This document shows positions 1 to 4,772 of a DNA stretch of 10,577 bases, piece after piece. The position numbers and the translations under genes are program-made. Location of the stretch: contig CAZEID010000031.1 in assembly GCA_964512075.1 (NCBI GenBank), positions 1 to 10,577 of the forward strand, read 5' to 3'. This stretch comes from CAZEID01 sp964512075. GTDB lineage: Bacteria; Patescibacteriota; WWE3; 9FT-COMBO-53-11. The notes beneath the pieces were generated by a model. The model was not told the DNA's origin. It saw only the letters and a program-made list of their open reading frames with translations, and made no database searches. Positions within the stretch are counted from its first letter, which is position 1. The number at the start of each line of letters is the position of its first letter.

Positions 1-271
1 TCGTCAACATTTGATCGAACGCCTGGGGATCCCAACCGTCGTCGATTGTGATCACTACACTGATCCGGTTGTCGGTGATTGTTTGAGTTGGCTCGGCGGT
101 TGGAACGTCCGTTGGCACCATGGTCGGAGTCGGGGAGGGAATCGCGGTGGGTTCGACAAGCTCACCACCTTCGGTCGGCGTCGCCGTAGGAACAGCGGTG
201 ACCGGCGGAACTGTTCCCGTACAGGCCGCCAGCAGGATCGCAAGAACCAGAGCGAAGGTCAGCCTGTTCAT
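1..271 (-). CDS. Lipoprotein, possible polysaccharide deacetylase (3' end outside window)
   Basis: The frame reads from ATG at 271 down to the left edge, giving 90 residues of a longer protein. It opens with a lipoprotein signal peptide: a short Asn-Arg start, a hydrophobic stretch at residues 5-16, and the lipobox L14-A-A-C17, so Cys17 would be lipidated and the protein held on the outer face of the membrane. Residues 18-66 form a Thr/Pro/Glu-rich low-complexity spacer. Residues 70-80 read ISVVITIDDGW, which resembles the first metal-binding motif (TFDDG) of NodB-type polysaccharide deacetylases; that identity rests on this motif alone. A good Shine-Dalgarno (AAGGAGA) lies just upstream of the ATG, and a TATAAC box on the minus strand (314-319) could be its -10. 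A sugar-binding or other surface lipoprotein is possible if the rest of the NodB fold is absent. Confidence 0.75.
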   Translation of the reverse strand, partial: MNRLTFALVLAILLAACTGTVPPVTAVPTATPTEGGELVEPTAIPSPTPTMVPTDVPTAEPTQTITDNRISVVITIDDGWDPQAFDQMLT

Positions 272-344
272 CTCGGTCTCCTTTCCCCCTTAGGGGATAT
301 CGATTTATTAATGGTTATAGGATATCACAGCTCAGAAAAAAACG

Positions 345-379
345 CAAAAAAAGCCGACCGGCAGTTGCCCATCGGCTTA
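345..379 (-). terminator. Rho-independent terminator of the small membrane protein gene
   Basis: Read on the minus strand, a 7-bp stem (AAGCCGA with TCGGCTT, at 372-378 and 351-357) with a possible inner GGC/GCC extension is followed by seven T residues. The hairpin begins inside the TAA stop of the gene at 377-589. Confidence 0.8.
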
Positions 380-589
380 TCTTAAAAGCTTCTCCTCCCA
401 CCATTCCGGAGGCACGATCGCTGCCAGCATCCCCAGTAGCAGCGTCACCCCGATTATTAGCCAGGGTTTAGCCTGCAAGAAAAGCGAAAACAGATCCGGT
501 CGGGCGGCCTCAGTGATATTAAGGATGGTCGCCCAAGCCTCCATCGCCAGGAAGAGAAAGGCCCCGTAAAGGATTGGCTTGATCCTCAT
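377..589 (-). CDS. Small two-helix membrane protein, unknown function
   Basis: A 70-residue protein starting MRIKPILYG. I chose ATG at 589 because GGAG sits seven bases upstream; the frame stays open 15 codons further up, but those codons cross the likely -10 promoter box. Two hydrophobic segments are visible, at about residues 6-22 and 43-62, separated by a polar loop with a Pro-Asp turn. The tail ends in a Glu/Lys-rich patch (EWWEEKLLR), so both ends are probably cytoplasmic. I recognise no family. The gene is monocistronic: it has its own promoter (614-622) and a terminator overlapping its stop codon, and it is followed by the lipoprotein gene on the same strand. It could be a small accessory subunit of a membrane complex or an orphan gene; nothing in the sequence decides. 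Confidence 0.6.
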   Translation of the reverse strand: MRIKPILYGAFLFLAMEAWATILNITEAARPDLFSLFLQAKPWLIIGVTLLLGMLAAIVPPEWWEEKLLR

Positions 590-613
590 CTCTTTTCTCC
601 TTTCTAACTCTAG

Positions 614-622
614 AGTATAGCA
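614..622 (-). promoter_or_regulatory. Extended -10 promoter for the small membrane protein
   Basis: On the minus strand the sequence is TGC followed by TATACT, an extended -10 element (TGn plus 5 of 6 matches to TATAAT). No -35 at proper spacing is evident, which is acceptable for extended -10 promoters. Transcription would start near 607, leaving a short leader containing the Shine-Dalgarno. Confidence 0.5.
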
Positions 623-632
623 AGAGATTGCC

Positions 633-673
633 AAAAGAAAAGGCCGCTCGGCTTGGGAAAGCAGAGCGGCTTT
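633..673 (-). terminator. Terminator hairpin after the tiny ORF
   Basis: The stem GCCGCTC/GAGCGGC (643-649 with 664-670, extendable to 640-673 with one G-T pair) is followed on the minus strand by TTTTCTTTT. The T-tract is on the minus strand side, so the hairpin should end a minus-strand transcript arriving from about 680-750. Confidence 0.65.
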
Positions 674-682
674 AGTCGAAGC

Positions 683-712
683 TTACGGAGCAGGCGGGAA
701 GAAGAAATGCAT
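683..712 (-). CDS. Tiny ORF, MHFFFPPAP, in a short transcript
   Basis: A nine-codon frame from ATG at 712 to TAA at 683, preceded at good spacing by GAGGTGA, which closely matches the anti-Shine-Dalgarno complement. It is followed about ten bases later by a terminator hairpin. I found no convincing promoter upstream of it; the stretch overlaps the start of the peptidase-like gene on the other strand. It could be a translated micropeptide, a leader peptide, or chance: the purine-rich Shine-Dalgarno is the only strong evidence. Confidence 0.25.
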   Translation of the reverse strand: MHFFFPPAP

Positions 713-735
713 TTCCTTTCACCTCTCCTATCAGT

Positions 736-748
736 TACAATTGGCCTG
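736..748 (+). promoter_or_regulatory. -10 box placed for a leaderless mRNA
   Basis: TACAAT at 736-741 is followed by six bases and then the GTG start at 748. A transcript starting at the usual distance would begin on the start codon. No Shine-Dalgarno is present. The -35 region is weak. Confidence 0.45.
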
Positions 749-1629
749 TGTTCGAGAACTACGTTCACACTAAAGAAGATCTAGAGGCAATTGGGGAAGC
801 CCTTGAGTATCTGGAGCGTCCGGAGTTGGATTTTATCTTCAGAGACCGCAGTCTGATCAAAAACACACTTGTGATCAGCTTTGACTCCAGAGAACTTTTC
901 ATTTGGACTAAGTTAGGGACGTCGAAGCTGGATAAGATGCTTTGTCAAGTTAAAGGCTGGAATGCTTACCGTACTGGCCATCAAATAGAGTTTTCCGACA
1001 AAGATCAGGTTGGGTGGCGGGCTGGAATTAAAATCGAAAAGATATTGGAATATTTACCCCCCGAGTTCGATAAGAGTGATTTTGAAATTCCAAAGATTAA
1101 TGGGAGTCTTCTCACCCCCTTTATAGGAATCCACAAAAAACAGCGGGAAACGAACCTTCGTCCGCAGGACCCGTATTATACGTATGAAAGCTACCTTGCC
1201 ACGATCATTCATGAGTTTGGCCATGTTTATTTCAATCAACACAAGCTCTGGTTCTACGGGAGCAAGGAGGAAACTCTTAATTATATTTCTCTAGCTCGAG
1301 GTCTTTACCAAGGAGAGGCGGTCTCTGGGAAAGTTTTCCTTCCATTGAGGTTTCCGATTGACAGGAAATTGATCAGTGAGGTATTTGCATTCTGTACTGA
1401 TTACAGCGCGGCAAAAATGTTTTGGCCGAGGCACATTAGGGAGATAAATAAAGAAAATGAGAAGAAGCTGAAGTGGTTTGCAGAAGAAGAGAAGGGAAGG
1501 GACCTTGATTGCCAGGACTCTATTTTGATCGAGGATCCCCATAATGCGGCGGCAGTTTTGGGAAAAATCCTTTTAGAGGTGTATCCTAGAAGTTGGCCCG
1601 ACCTACTTTTGAAGCTAGGTAGAATTTGA
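748..1629 (+). CDS. Putative zinc metallopeptidase (HEFGH), unknown family
   Basis: A 293-residue soluble protein with no signal peptide or membrane segment. Residues 155-159 are HEFGH within a helix-like ATIIHEFGHVYF, the classic HExxH zinc-binding and catalytic signature. A candidate third ligand is Glu211 in SEVFAFCTDYSAA, about 52 residues later, which would make it a gluzincin. The first 140 residues and the charged tail show no motif I know. I chose GTG at 748 because it is the first start of the frame and because a -10 box lies exactly one promoter spacing upstream, implying a leaderless message. It stands alone between minus-strand units and is visibly richer in A+T than the glucan genes downstream, which may mark it as acquired. 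Substrate is unknown. A non-peptidase zinc hydrolase using HExxH remains possible. Confidence 0.7.
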   Translation: MFENYVHTKEDLEAIGEALEYLERPELDFIFRDRSLIKNTLVISFDSRELFIWTKLGTSKLDKMLCQVKGWNAYRTGHQIEFSDKDQVGWRAGIKIEKILEYLPPEFDKSDFEIPKINGSLLTPFIGIHKKQRETNLRPQDPYYTYESYLATIIHEFGHVYFNQHKLWFYGSKEETLNYISLARGLYQGEAVSGKVFLPLRFPIDRKLISEVFAFCTDYSAAKMFWPRHIREINKENEKKLKWFAEEEKGRDLDCQDSILIEDPHNAAAVLGKILLEVYPRSWPDLLLKLGRI

Positions 1630-1642
1630 GAAAGTTCCGAGT

Positions 1643-1674
1643 AAAAAAGGCCAGGAAACTTTCGTTTCCCAGCC
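1643..1674 (-). terminator. Strong rho-independent terminator
   Basis: On the minus strand an 11-bp stem (1664-1674 with 1649-1659, two wobble pairs) closes a GAAA tetraloop and runs into six T residues. It ends the short minus-strand transcript started near 1754. On the plus strand the hairpin follows the peptidase-like gene by about 20 bases but lacks a T-tract, so it may slow but not efficiently end that message. Confidence 0.8.
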
Positions 1675-1754
1675 CTTATTGGACTTATGACGGCCACGGA
1701 TTGCAGGCGGGGCCGCACTCCTTTACGGCTGAGCCGCCGCAGGCATAAGGTTGT
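1643..1754 (-). ncRNA. Candidate small RNA or micropeptide transcript, about 110 nt
   Basis: A strong promoter (1761-1789) and a strong terminator (1643-1674) bracket about 110 bases on the minus strand with no normal gene inside. A seven-codon frame (MPAAAQP, ATG at 1746) begins about eight bases after the expected transcription start without a Shine-Dalgarno. In another frame the sequence translates as a Cys-rich stretch ending CGPACNPWPS followed by TAA, with AAAGGAG inside it but no start codon upstream. The interior is GC-rich and has a CGGCC/GGCCG stem. It could be a regulatory RNA or a leaderless micropeptide message. I do not recognise an Rfam family. Confidence 0.5.
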
Positions 1755-1760
1755 AGTTGA

Positions 1761-1789
1761 ATTCTATCACTGAACTATAGGACTTGCAA
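1761..1789 (-). promoter_or_regulatory. Minus-strand promoter TTGCAA-N17-TAGAAT
   Basis: On the minus strand TTGCAA (1784-1789) and TAGAAT (1761-1766) are separated by exactly 17 bases, and the -10 is preceded by TGA, giving an extended -10 as well. Start of transcription is expected near 1754. Confidence 0.7.
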
Positions 1790-1810
1790 GGTCATTTCCG
1801 AAACTGCTAC

Positions 1811-1995
1811 TGTAATTGCAGAGGAAGGGAGTTGATTCGTCGGGAGCACATCTAAAATTGAAAAGGTTTGCGACGCTCGTTTTCCGTCAGTAGTCGGAAG
1901 GTTGATGTCGCTAATCCCAGCTGCCCTTTGTTCACGGTTCCTCTGCCCACAGGCCTCGATCGCGGAACTCCGCCCGTTCGAGGCCTTTTCCTTTT
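1811..1995 (+). ncRNA. Candidate structured RNA, rod-shaped, 6S RNA-sized
   Basis: This stretch has no credible gene but shows nested long-range pairing. Bases 1818-1826 pair with 1938-1946 (nine bp); 1827-1833 pair with 1919-1926 (seven bp, one bulge); 1842-1852 pair with 1904-1918 (eleven bp, two bulges); and small hairpins such as TTCCG/CGGAA sit in the apical part. A terminator with its own stem follows at once. The candidate -10 is TGTAAT at 1811-1816, with no clear -35. The RNA would be about 170-180 nt. A closed rod with internal bulges and a terminator is the general build of 6S RNA, but I cannot confirm the diagnostic central bubble. Alternatives are another housekeeping or antisense RNA. 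Confidence 0.4.
1951..1995 (+). terminator. Terminator, copy 1 of a duplicated 45-base element
   Basis: A 9-bp stem (AGGCCTCGA with TCGAGGCCT, 1951-1959 and 1978-1986) encloses a second small hairpin GCGG-AACT-CCGC and runs into TTTTCCTTTT. It differs by one base from the element at 2695-2739. It is oriented for plus-strand transcripts, that is, the candidate RNA upstream. Confidence 0.8.
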
Positions 1996-1997
1996 GT

Positions 1998-2411
1998 TTA
2001 GGGGAGTATCAACCGGAGTTTCTTTTCCAGGTCTTCCCGTTTTGGTTTTATGTGAGGGAGGTCTTTGGGATCGGTATAAATGAATAGATCGCTGATCAGG
2101 TCGCTTGCGATTTCGCGATCCTGACCTTCAAAACATTTTAGAAGTGCAGTATTTCCAGATTCCCCGGGTTGATAATCTGCCTCTAATCCGAAGACCTTAT
2201 CGAAATTCACATTCAACAGGTGAAAAAGGTTGTGTTGGGTTTCGTTTCCATCTGGAGTGACTTCAGCGAGGGTTTCTTTGATGATGCCTAGCAACAAACG
2301 CCGGGCTTCTTCACAATCTCCCGACTCCACCGCTTTTGCGATCGGCGTTACGCGCCGCCAGACTCCTTCAGAATATACATTTTTGTACTTCTTTATTTCC
2401 GCCACTCTCAC
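1998..2411 (-). CDS. Hypothetical protein, 137 residues
   Basis: The frame runs from GTG at 2411 to TAA at 1998. The protein is soluble, rich in charged residues and probably mostly helical, with no signal peptide, Cys pairs or catalytic motif that I recognise. A second GTG two codons in is possible, but the outer GTG lies six bases after a TACAAT -10 box, which fits a leaderless message, and no Shine-Dalgarno precedes either. It is divergent from the acidic protein gene at 2498, with the two promoters back to back, and convergent with the candidate RNA: its stop codon lies three bases past the RNA's terminator T-tract. No terminator with a T-tract is visible for it on its own strand. A role cannot be inferred from position. 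Confidence 0.6.
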   Translation of the reverse strand: MRVAEIKKYKNVYSEGVWRRVTPIAKAVESGDCEEARRLLLGIIKETLAEVTPDGNETQHNLFHLLNVNFDKVFGLEADYQPGESGNTALLKCFEGQDREIASDLISDLFIYTDPKDLPHIKPKREDLEKKLRLILP

Positions 2412-2416
2412 CTAAG

Positions 2417-2425
2417 ATTGTATCA
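2417..2425 (-). promoter_or_regulatory. Extended -10 for leaderless minus-strand gene
   Basis: On the minus strand TGA-TACAAT is followed by CTTAG and the GTG start. The start codon sits at the expected transcription start. No -35 at good spacing is seen. Confidence 0.5.
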
Positions 2426-2437
2426 GGTGATTGTTGT

Positions 2438-2465
2438 TTGACATTCGGAAGCCCAGAAGTATAAT
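2438..2465 (+). promoter_or_regulatory. Consensus promoter TTGACA-N16-TATAAT
   Basis: Both hexamers match the housekeeping sigma consensus perfectly (2438-2443 and 2460-2465), with a 16-base spacer. The message would start near 2472 and carry a leader of about 26 bases ending in AAGGAGG (2486-2492). This is the strongest promoter in the window and suggests high expression of the small acidic protein. Confidence 0.85.
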
Positions 2466-2497
2466 CGGGCTAATACGTTCCTCTCAAGGAGGGAGAG

Positions 2498-2683
2498 ATG
2501 CCAAGCCATCGTTGGGAAGACGATGAGGAGTGGGGAGAGTACCGGGAACGGGACGACGGGAGGCATTCCGTCGTATTTGGGGATAAGGACAGCGGTGGTG
2601 ATCACGTCCACGCCGTTTACGATGAAGATCAGGATCTTGAATACTTCAGGGACGAAGATGGCACGGTCGTCGTTGATAATTAG
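2498..2683 (+). CDS. Small acidic protein, 61 residues, unknown function
   Basis: A very hydrophilic protein in which Asp, Glu, Arg and His dominate, beginning MPSHRWEDDEEW and ending DEDGTVVVDN. It has no membrane segment, signal peptide or Cys. The repeating acidic-aromatic pattern (for example HAVYDEDQDLEYFRDEDG) suggests a beta-rich or disordered acidic fold. The start is secure: AAGGAGG lies five bases upstream, behind a perfect promoter, and a terminator follows 12 bases after TAG. It is therefore a single-gene, probably abundant transcript. It could be a nucleic-acid-mimic, metal-binding or stress protein; these are guesses, as I recognise no family. Confidence 0.7.
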   Translation: MPSHRWEDDEEWGEYRERDDGRHSVVFGDKDSGGDHVHAVYDEDQDLEYFRDEDGTVVVDN

Positions 2684-2694
2684 CCGTTTTGTTT

Positions 2695-2739
2695 AGGTCT
2701 CGATCGCGGAACTCCGCCCGTTCGAGGCCTTTTCCTTTT
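2695..2739 (+). terminator. Terminator, copy 2 of a duplicated 45-base element
   Basis: The stem AGGTCTCGA/TCGAGGCCT (2695-2703 with 2722-2730, one T-G pair) encloses GCGG-AACT-CCGC and ends in TTTTCCTTTT. Bases 2699-2739 are identical to 1955-1995. It ends the acidic protein transcript. Confidence 0.85.
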
Positions 2740-2740
2740 A

Positions 2741-2749
2741 TGTAATAAT
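2741..2749 (+). promoter_or_regulatory. Extended -10 promoter for glycogen synthase
   Basis: TGT-AATAAT follows directly on the T-tract of the terminator, nine bases before the ATG at 2759. The leader would be at most a few bases and there is no Shine-Dalgarno. No clear -35 is seen because that region is the terminator stem. Confidence 0.4.
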
Positions 2750-2758
2750 GTTTTCGGC

Positions 2759-4342
2759 ATGGTGGAAACAAAGACGACCACTTTTTTGGAGCCGTTGACT
2801 AAGCTGTTCCCACTTACGCGGCCGATTGAGCCGGTGAAGGTGCTGATGGTTCTACCGGAGGCTTCTCCTTACGCTTCGGTGGGGGGAGTTTCCCGAGTGG
2901 GGGCGTACTTAGCGCGGGAACTGGTGCGGCTGGGTCATGACGTCCGCCTTTTTATGCCTAAGTATGGTTTCATTGACGAAAGCCAGTACCCGATGGAGAT
3001 GATTGTGGAGGGTCTCAAAGTCTACACCGATGCCGAAGGCGAAGGTCCGAAGGAGCTGATCTGCAACGTGAAGACTCACCTCGGGAAAGACGGCGTCCGA
3101 ACTTACTTTCTGGAGAATATGGAGTATTACGAGAAGCGGGCGAACGTTTACGGCTACTCCGACGACCCCATTCGGTTTGCGCTTCTTTGTCGGGGGGCGC
3201 TGGAGTTCCTCCGCCACTTTGAGTGGAAACCACAGGTGATTCACTCCCACGATTGGCAAACGGGGGCGGTTCCGAACTTTCTCAAGACCACTTACGCCAG
3301 GAGTAAAGATTTGGCGGGGATCGCCACGGTTTTCACCATTCACAACCTTTACTACCAAGGGATGTTTGACCACCGGCAGATCTCCGAATTGGATTCGGAT
3401 GATGGAAAATCCCCGATTGCTCCTCTCTTTTCCGAGCGGTTGAGGAAGCAAAATTTTATGAAGCGGGGAATCATCTACGCCGATGCTGTTAACACGGTTT
3501 CGGAAACTTACGCCCGGGAAATCCTTACCCCCGAGTACGGGGAGGGACTGGACAAGCTCCTATTGGAGGTTCGCTCTAAGCTTTTCGGGATTACCAATGG
3601 TATCGATTATGATGACTTTAATCCTTCCAAAGATCCGTTGGTTCCTTTTCCCTTTGATATCCATACGCTAGATCGAAGGGGTTTGAACAAAATCGCTTTG
3701 CAGAAGGAATTCGGCTTGCCGGAAGGGCAAGAGCATTTCTTAATGGGGATGGTGGCGCGGCTGACAGAGCAGAAGGGAATTGATATCCTTTTGGAAGCCT
3801 TGCCTCCCTTCCTGAATGAGTTTGATGCGCAGTTCATCGTCGTCGGCGGCGGAGAAGGCCGGTACGTGACTGGCTTTCAGGATCTTCAGAAGAAGTTTCC
3901 CAAGAAAGTGGGGACGCATTTGATGCCTAATTTCACATTGCCGCGGTTGGTTTTTTCGGGGGCGGACGCCATGGCGATTCCTTCCCGCTTTGAGCCCGCG
4001 GGGCTGACTCAACTGGAGGCCATGCGCTACGGTGCGGTGCCGGTGGTGCGGAAGACCGGTGGCTTGGCGGATACGGTTACGGATTTGGATCCGTCCGGCG
4101 AAACCGGGACTGGCTTCGTTTTCCAAGAGTTCAACCCTTGGGCACTTTACGGTGCGCTAGTTCGGGCTTACGAGAACTTCCACCACCCCAAGGTTTGGGA
4201 AGCGCTGGTTAAGCGGGCGATGCAGGCCGATTTCTCCTGGGGGGCTTCGGCGAAGCGCTATGCAAATCTCTACTTCCGGGCGATCCAGCTCAAAGAAAAG
4301 TCTTCCTCGAAGGAGAGTCGAATCTTGCCGTTGGAGGAGTAA
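2759..4342 (+). CDS. glgA: Glycogen/starch synthase, GT5 family
   Basis: A 527-residue GT-B glycosyltransferase that extends alpha-1,4-glucan from a nucleotide-glucose donor in the cytoplasm. The N-terminal Rossmann domain starts at residue 27 (KVLMVLPEASPYASVGGVSR) after a 26-residue extension. HSHDWQTG at 162-169 and TIHNLYYQG at 193-201 are typical GT5 segments. The C-terminal domain has GITNGID (277-283), ARLTEQKG (333-340), the E-x7-E pair Glu412/Glu420, and RKTGGLADTV (431-440). The N-terminal KTGGL motif of E. coli GlgA, whose Lys15 contacts ADP-glucose, is replaced by SVGGV (40-44), so donor preference is uncertain. Length is slightly above the usual 470-490. It heads the glucan gene run and appears to be transcribed from a leaderless-type promoter. 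No glgC or glgB is in the window. Confidence 0.93.
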   Translation: MVETKTTTFLEPLTKLFPLTRPIEPVKVLMVLPEASPYASVGGVSRVGAYLARELVRLGHDVRLFMPKYGFIDESQYPMEMIVEGLKVYTDAEGEGPKELICNVKTHLGKDGVRTYFLENMEYYEKRANVYGYSDDPIRFALLCRGALEFLRHFEWKPQVIHSHDWQTGAVPNFLKTTYARSKDLAGIATVFTIHNLYYQGMFDHRQISELDSDDGKSPIAPLFSERLRKQNFMKRGIIYADAVNTVSETYAREILTPEYGEGLDKLLLEVRSKLFGITNGIDYDDFNPSKDPLVPFPFDIHTLDRRGLNKIALQKEFGLPEGQEHFLMGMVARLTEQKGIDILLEALPPFLNEFDAQFIVVGGGEGRYVTGFQDLQKKFPKKVGTHLMPNFTLPRLVFSGADAMAIPSRFEPAGLTQLEAMRYGAVPVVRKTGGLADTVTDLDPSGETGTGFVFQEFNPWALYGALVRAYENFHHPKVWEALVKRAMQADFSWGASAKRYANLYFRAIQLKEKSSSKESRILPLEE

Positions 4343-4352
4343 ATCTAGGGCG

Positions 4353-4388
4353 CAGCGATTAGTGGCTAGTAGATAGCTAACAGAAGAA
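4353..4388 (+). repeat. Heptad array, 5' flank of the S23 gene
   Basis: Five consecutive 7-base units lead up to the S23 start, of which TAGTGGC and TAGTAGA (4360-4373) are the clearest. The array ends one base before the GTG at 4389. The same 14 bases, with one mismatch, recur at 10516-10529. Confidence 0.55.
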
Positions 4389-4769
4389 GTGCAAAGCTAC
4401 AAGGAATTAAAAGTTTGGCAGAAGTCTATTGATCTTACGCTCTTCCTCTACAAAGCTGTTTTGAAATTTCCCAAAGACGAGCTGTATGGATTATCCTCTC
4501 AGATAAAGCGCGCCTCCGTTGCTATCCCTTCGAACATTGCCGAAGGTTTCACACGCCAACACACCGCCGAGTATATCCAATTCCTCAAGATCGCTTTTTC
4601 TTCCGGAGCTGAATTGGAAACCCAGCTTTTGATTGCTAATAAACTCGGTTTCCTTCCCGAAAAAGAATTCGACAGATTGTCAGCTGACCTATCCGAATTA
4701 ATGAGAATGTTAAATGGCTTGATTCAGAAGTTGAAGACTAATCGCCAGTTACTAGTGCCTAATCACTAA
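4389..4769 (+). CDS. Four-helix-bundle protein, S23/Avd-like family
   Basis: A 126-residue protein with hallmarks of the 23S rRNA-intervening-sequence (S23) four-helix-bundle family: an opening YKELKVWQKSIDL (residues 4-16), the central SSQIKRASVAIPSNIAEGFTR (36-56) and a helical C-terminal half with IAFSSGAELETQL. The fold is shared with Avd, the accessory protein of diversity-generating retroelements, which binds nucleic acid; no reverse transcriptase or variable repeat is present here, so an Avd role is not supported. The GTG start has only a weak GAAG upstream. The gene is visibly richer in A+T than its neighbours and lies between glycogen synthase and the first GH57 gene, flanked by inverted heptad arrays; the 3' array overlaps its last 11 codons. 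This looks like an inserted cassette. Its function is unknown. Confidence 0.85.
   Translation: MQSYKELKVWQKSIDLTLFLYKAVLKFPKDELYGLSSQIKRASVAIPSNIAEGFTRQHTAEYIQFLKIAFSSGAELETQLLIANKLGFLPEKEFDRLSADLSELMRMLNGLIQKLKTNRQLLVPNH
4734..4768 (-). repeat. Heptad array, 3' flank of the S23 gene, inverted
   Basis: Read on the minus strand, five 7-base units start TAG or TGG: TAGTGAT and TAGGCAC (4755-4768) first, then TAGTAAC, TGGCGAT and TAGTCTT. They lie in the last codons of the S23 gene, are inverted relative to the 5' array, and are not in phase with codons. Confidence 0.5.
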
Positions 4770-4772
4770 ACC

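Noticed and set aside
11..385. 124-residue plus-strand frame at the left edge
   Set aside because: Arg/Gly-rich antisense of the lipoprotein gene, running through the terminator at 345-379.
629..634. TTGGCA on the minus strand as a -35 for the small membrane protein
   Set aside because: Only nine bases from the TATACT box, far too close; the extended -10 explains the promoter better.
1401..1718. 105-residue minus-strand frame opposite the peptidase-like gene
   Set aside because: Antisense shadow: low-complexity Phe/Ser content, crosses the 1643-1674 terminator, no ribosome site of its own.
1811..1995. RNase P RNA or signal recognition particle RNA
   Set aside because: The conserved GAGGAAAGUCC core of RNase P RNA and the GGAAG/AGCA loop region of SRP RNA are not found; GAGGAAGGGAG is only a superficial match.
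4353..4388. CRISPR array
   Set aside because: The period is seven bases with no spacer-sized unique segments and no cas genes.
4389..4769. Diversity-generating retroelement because of the Avd-like fold
   Set aside because: No reverse transcriptase, template repeat or variable repeat is visible; S23-family proteins usually occur without them.
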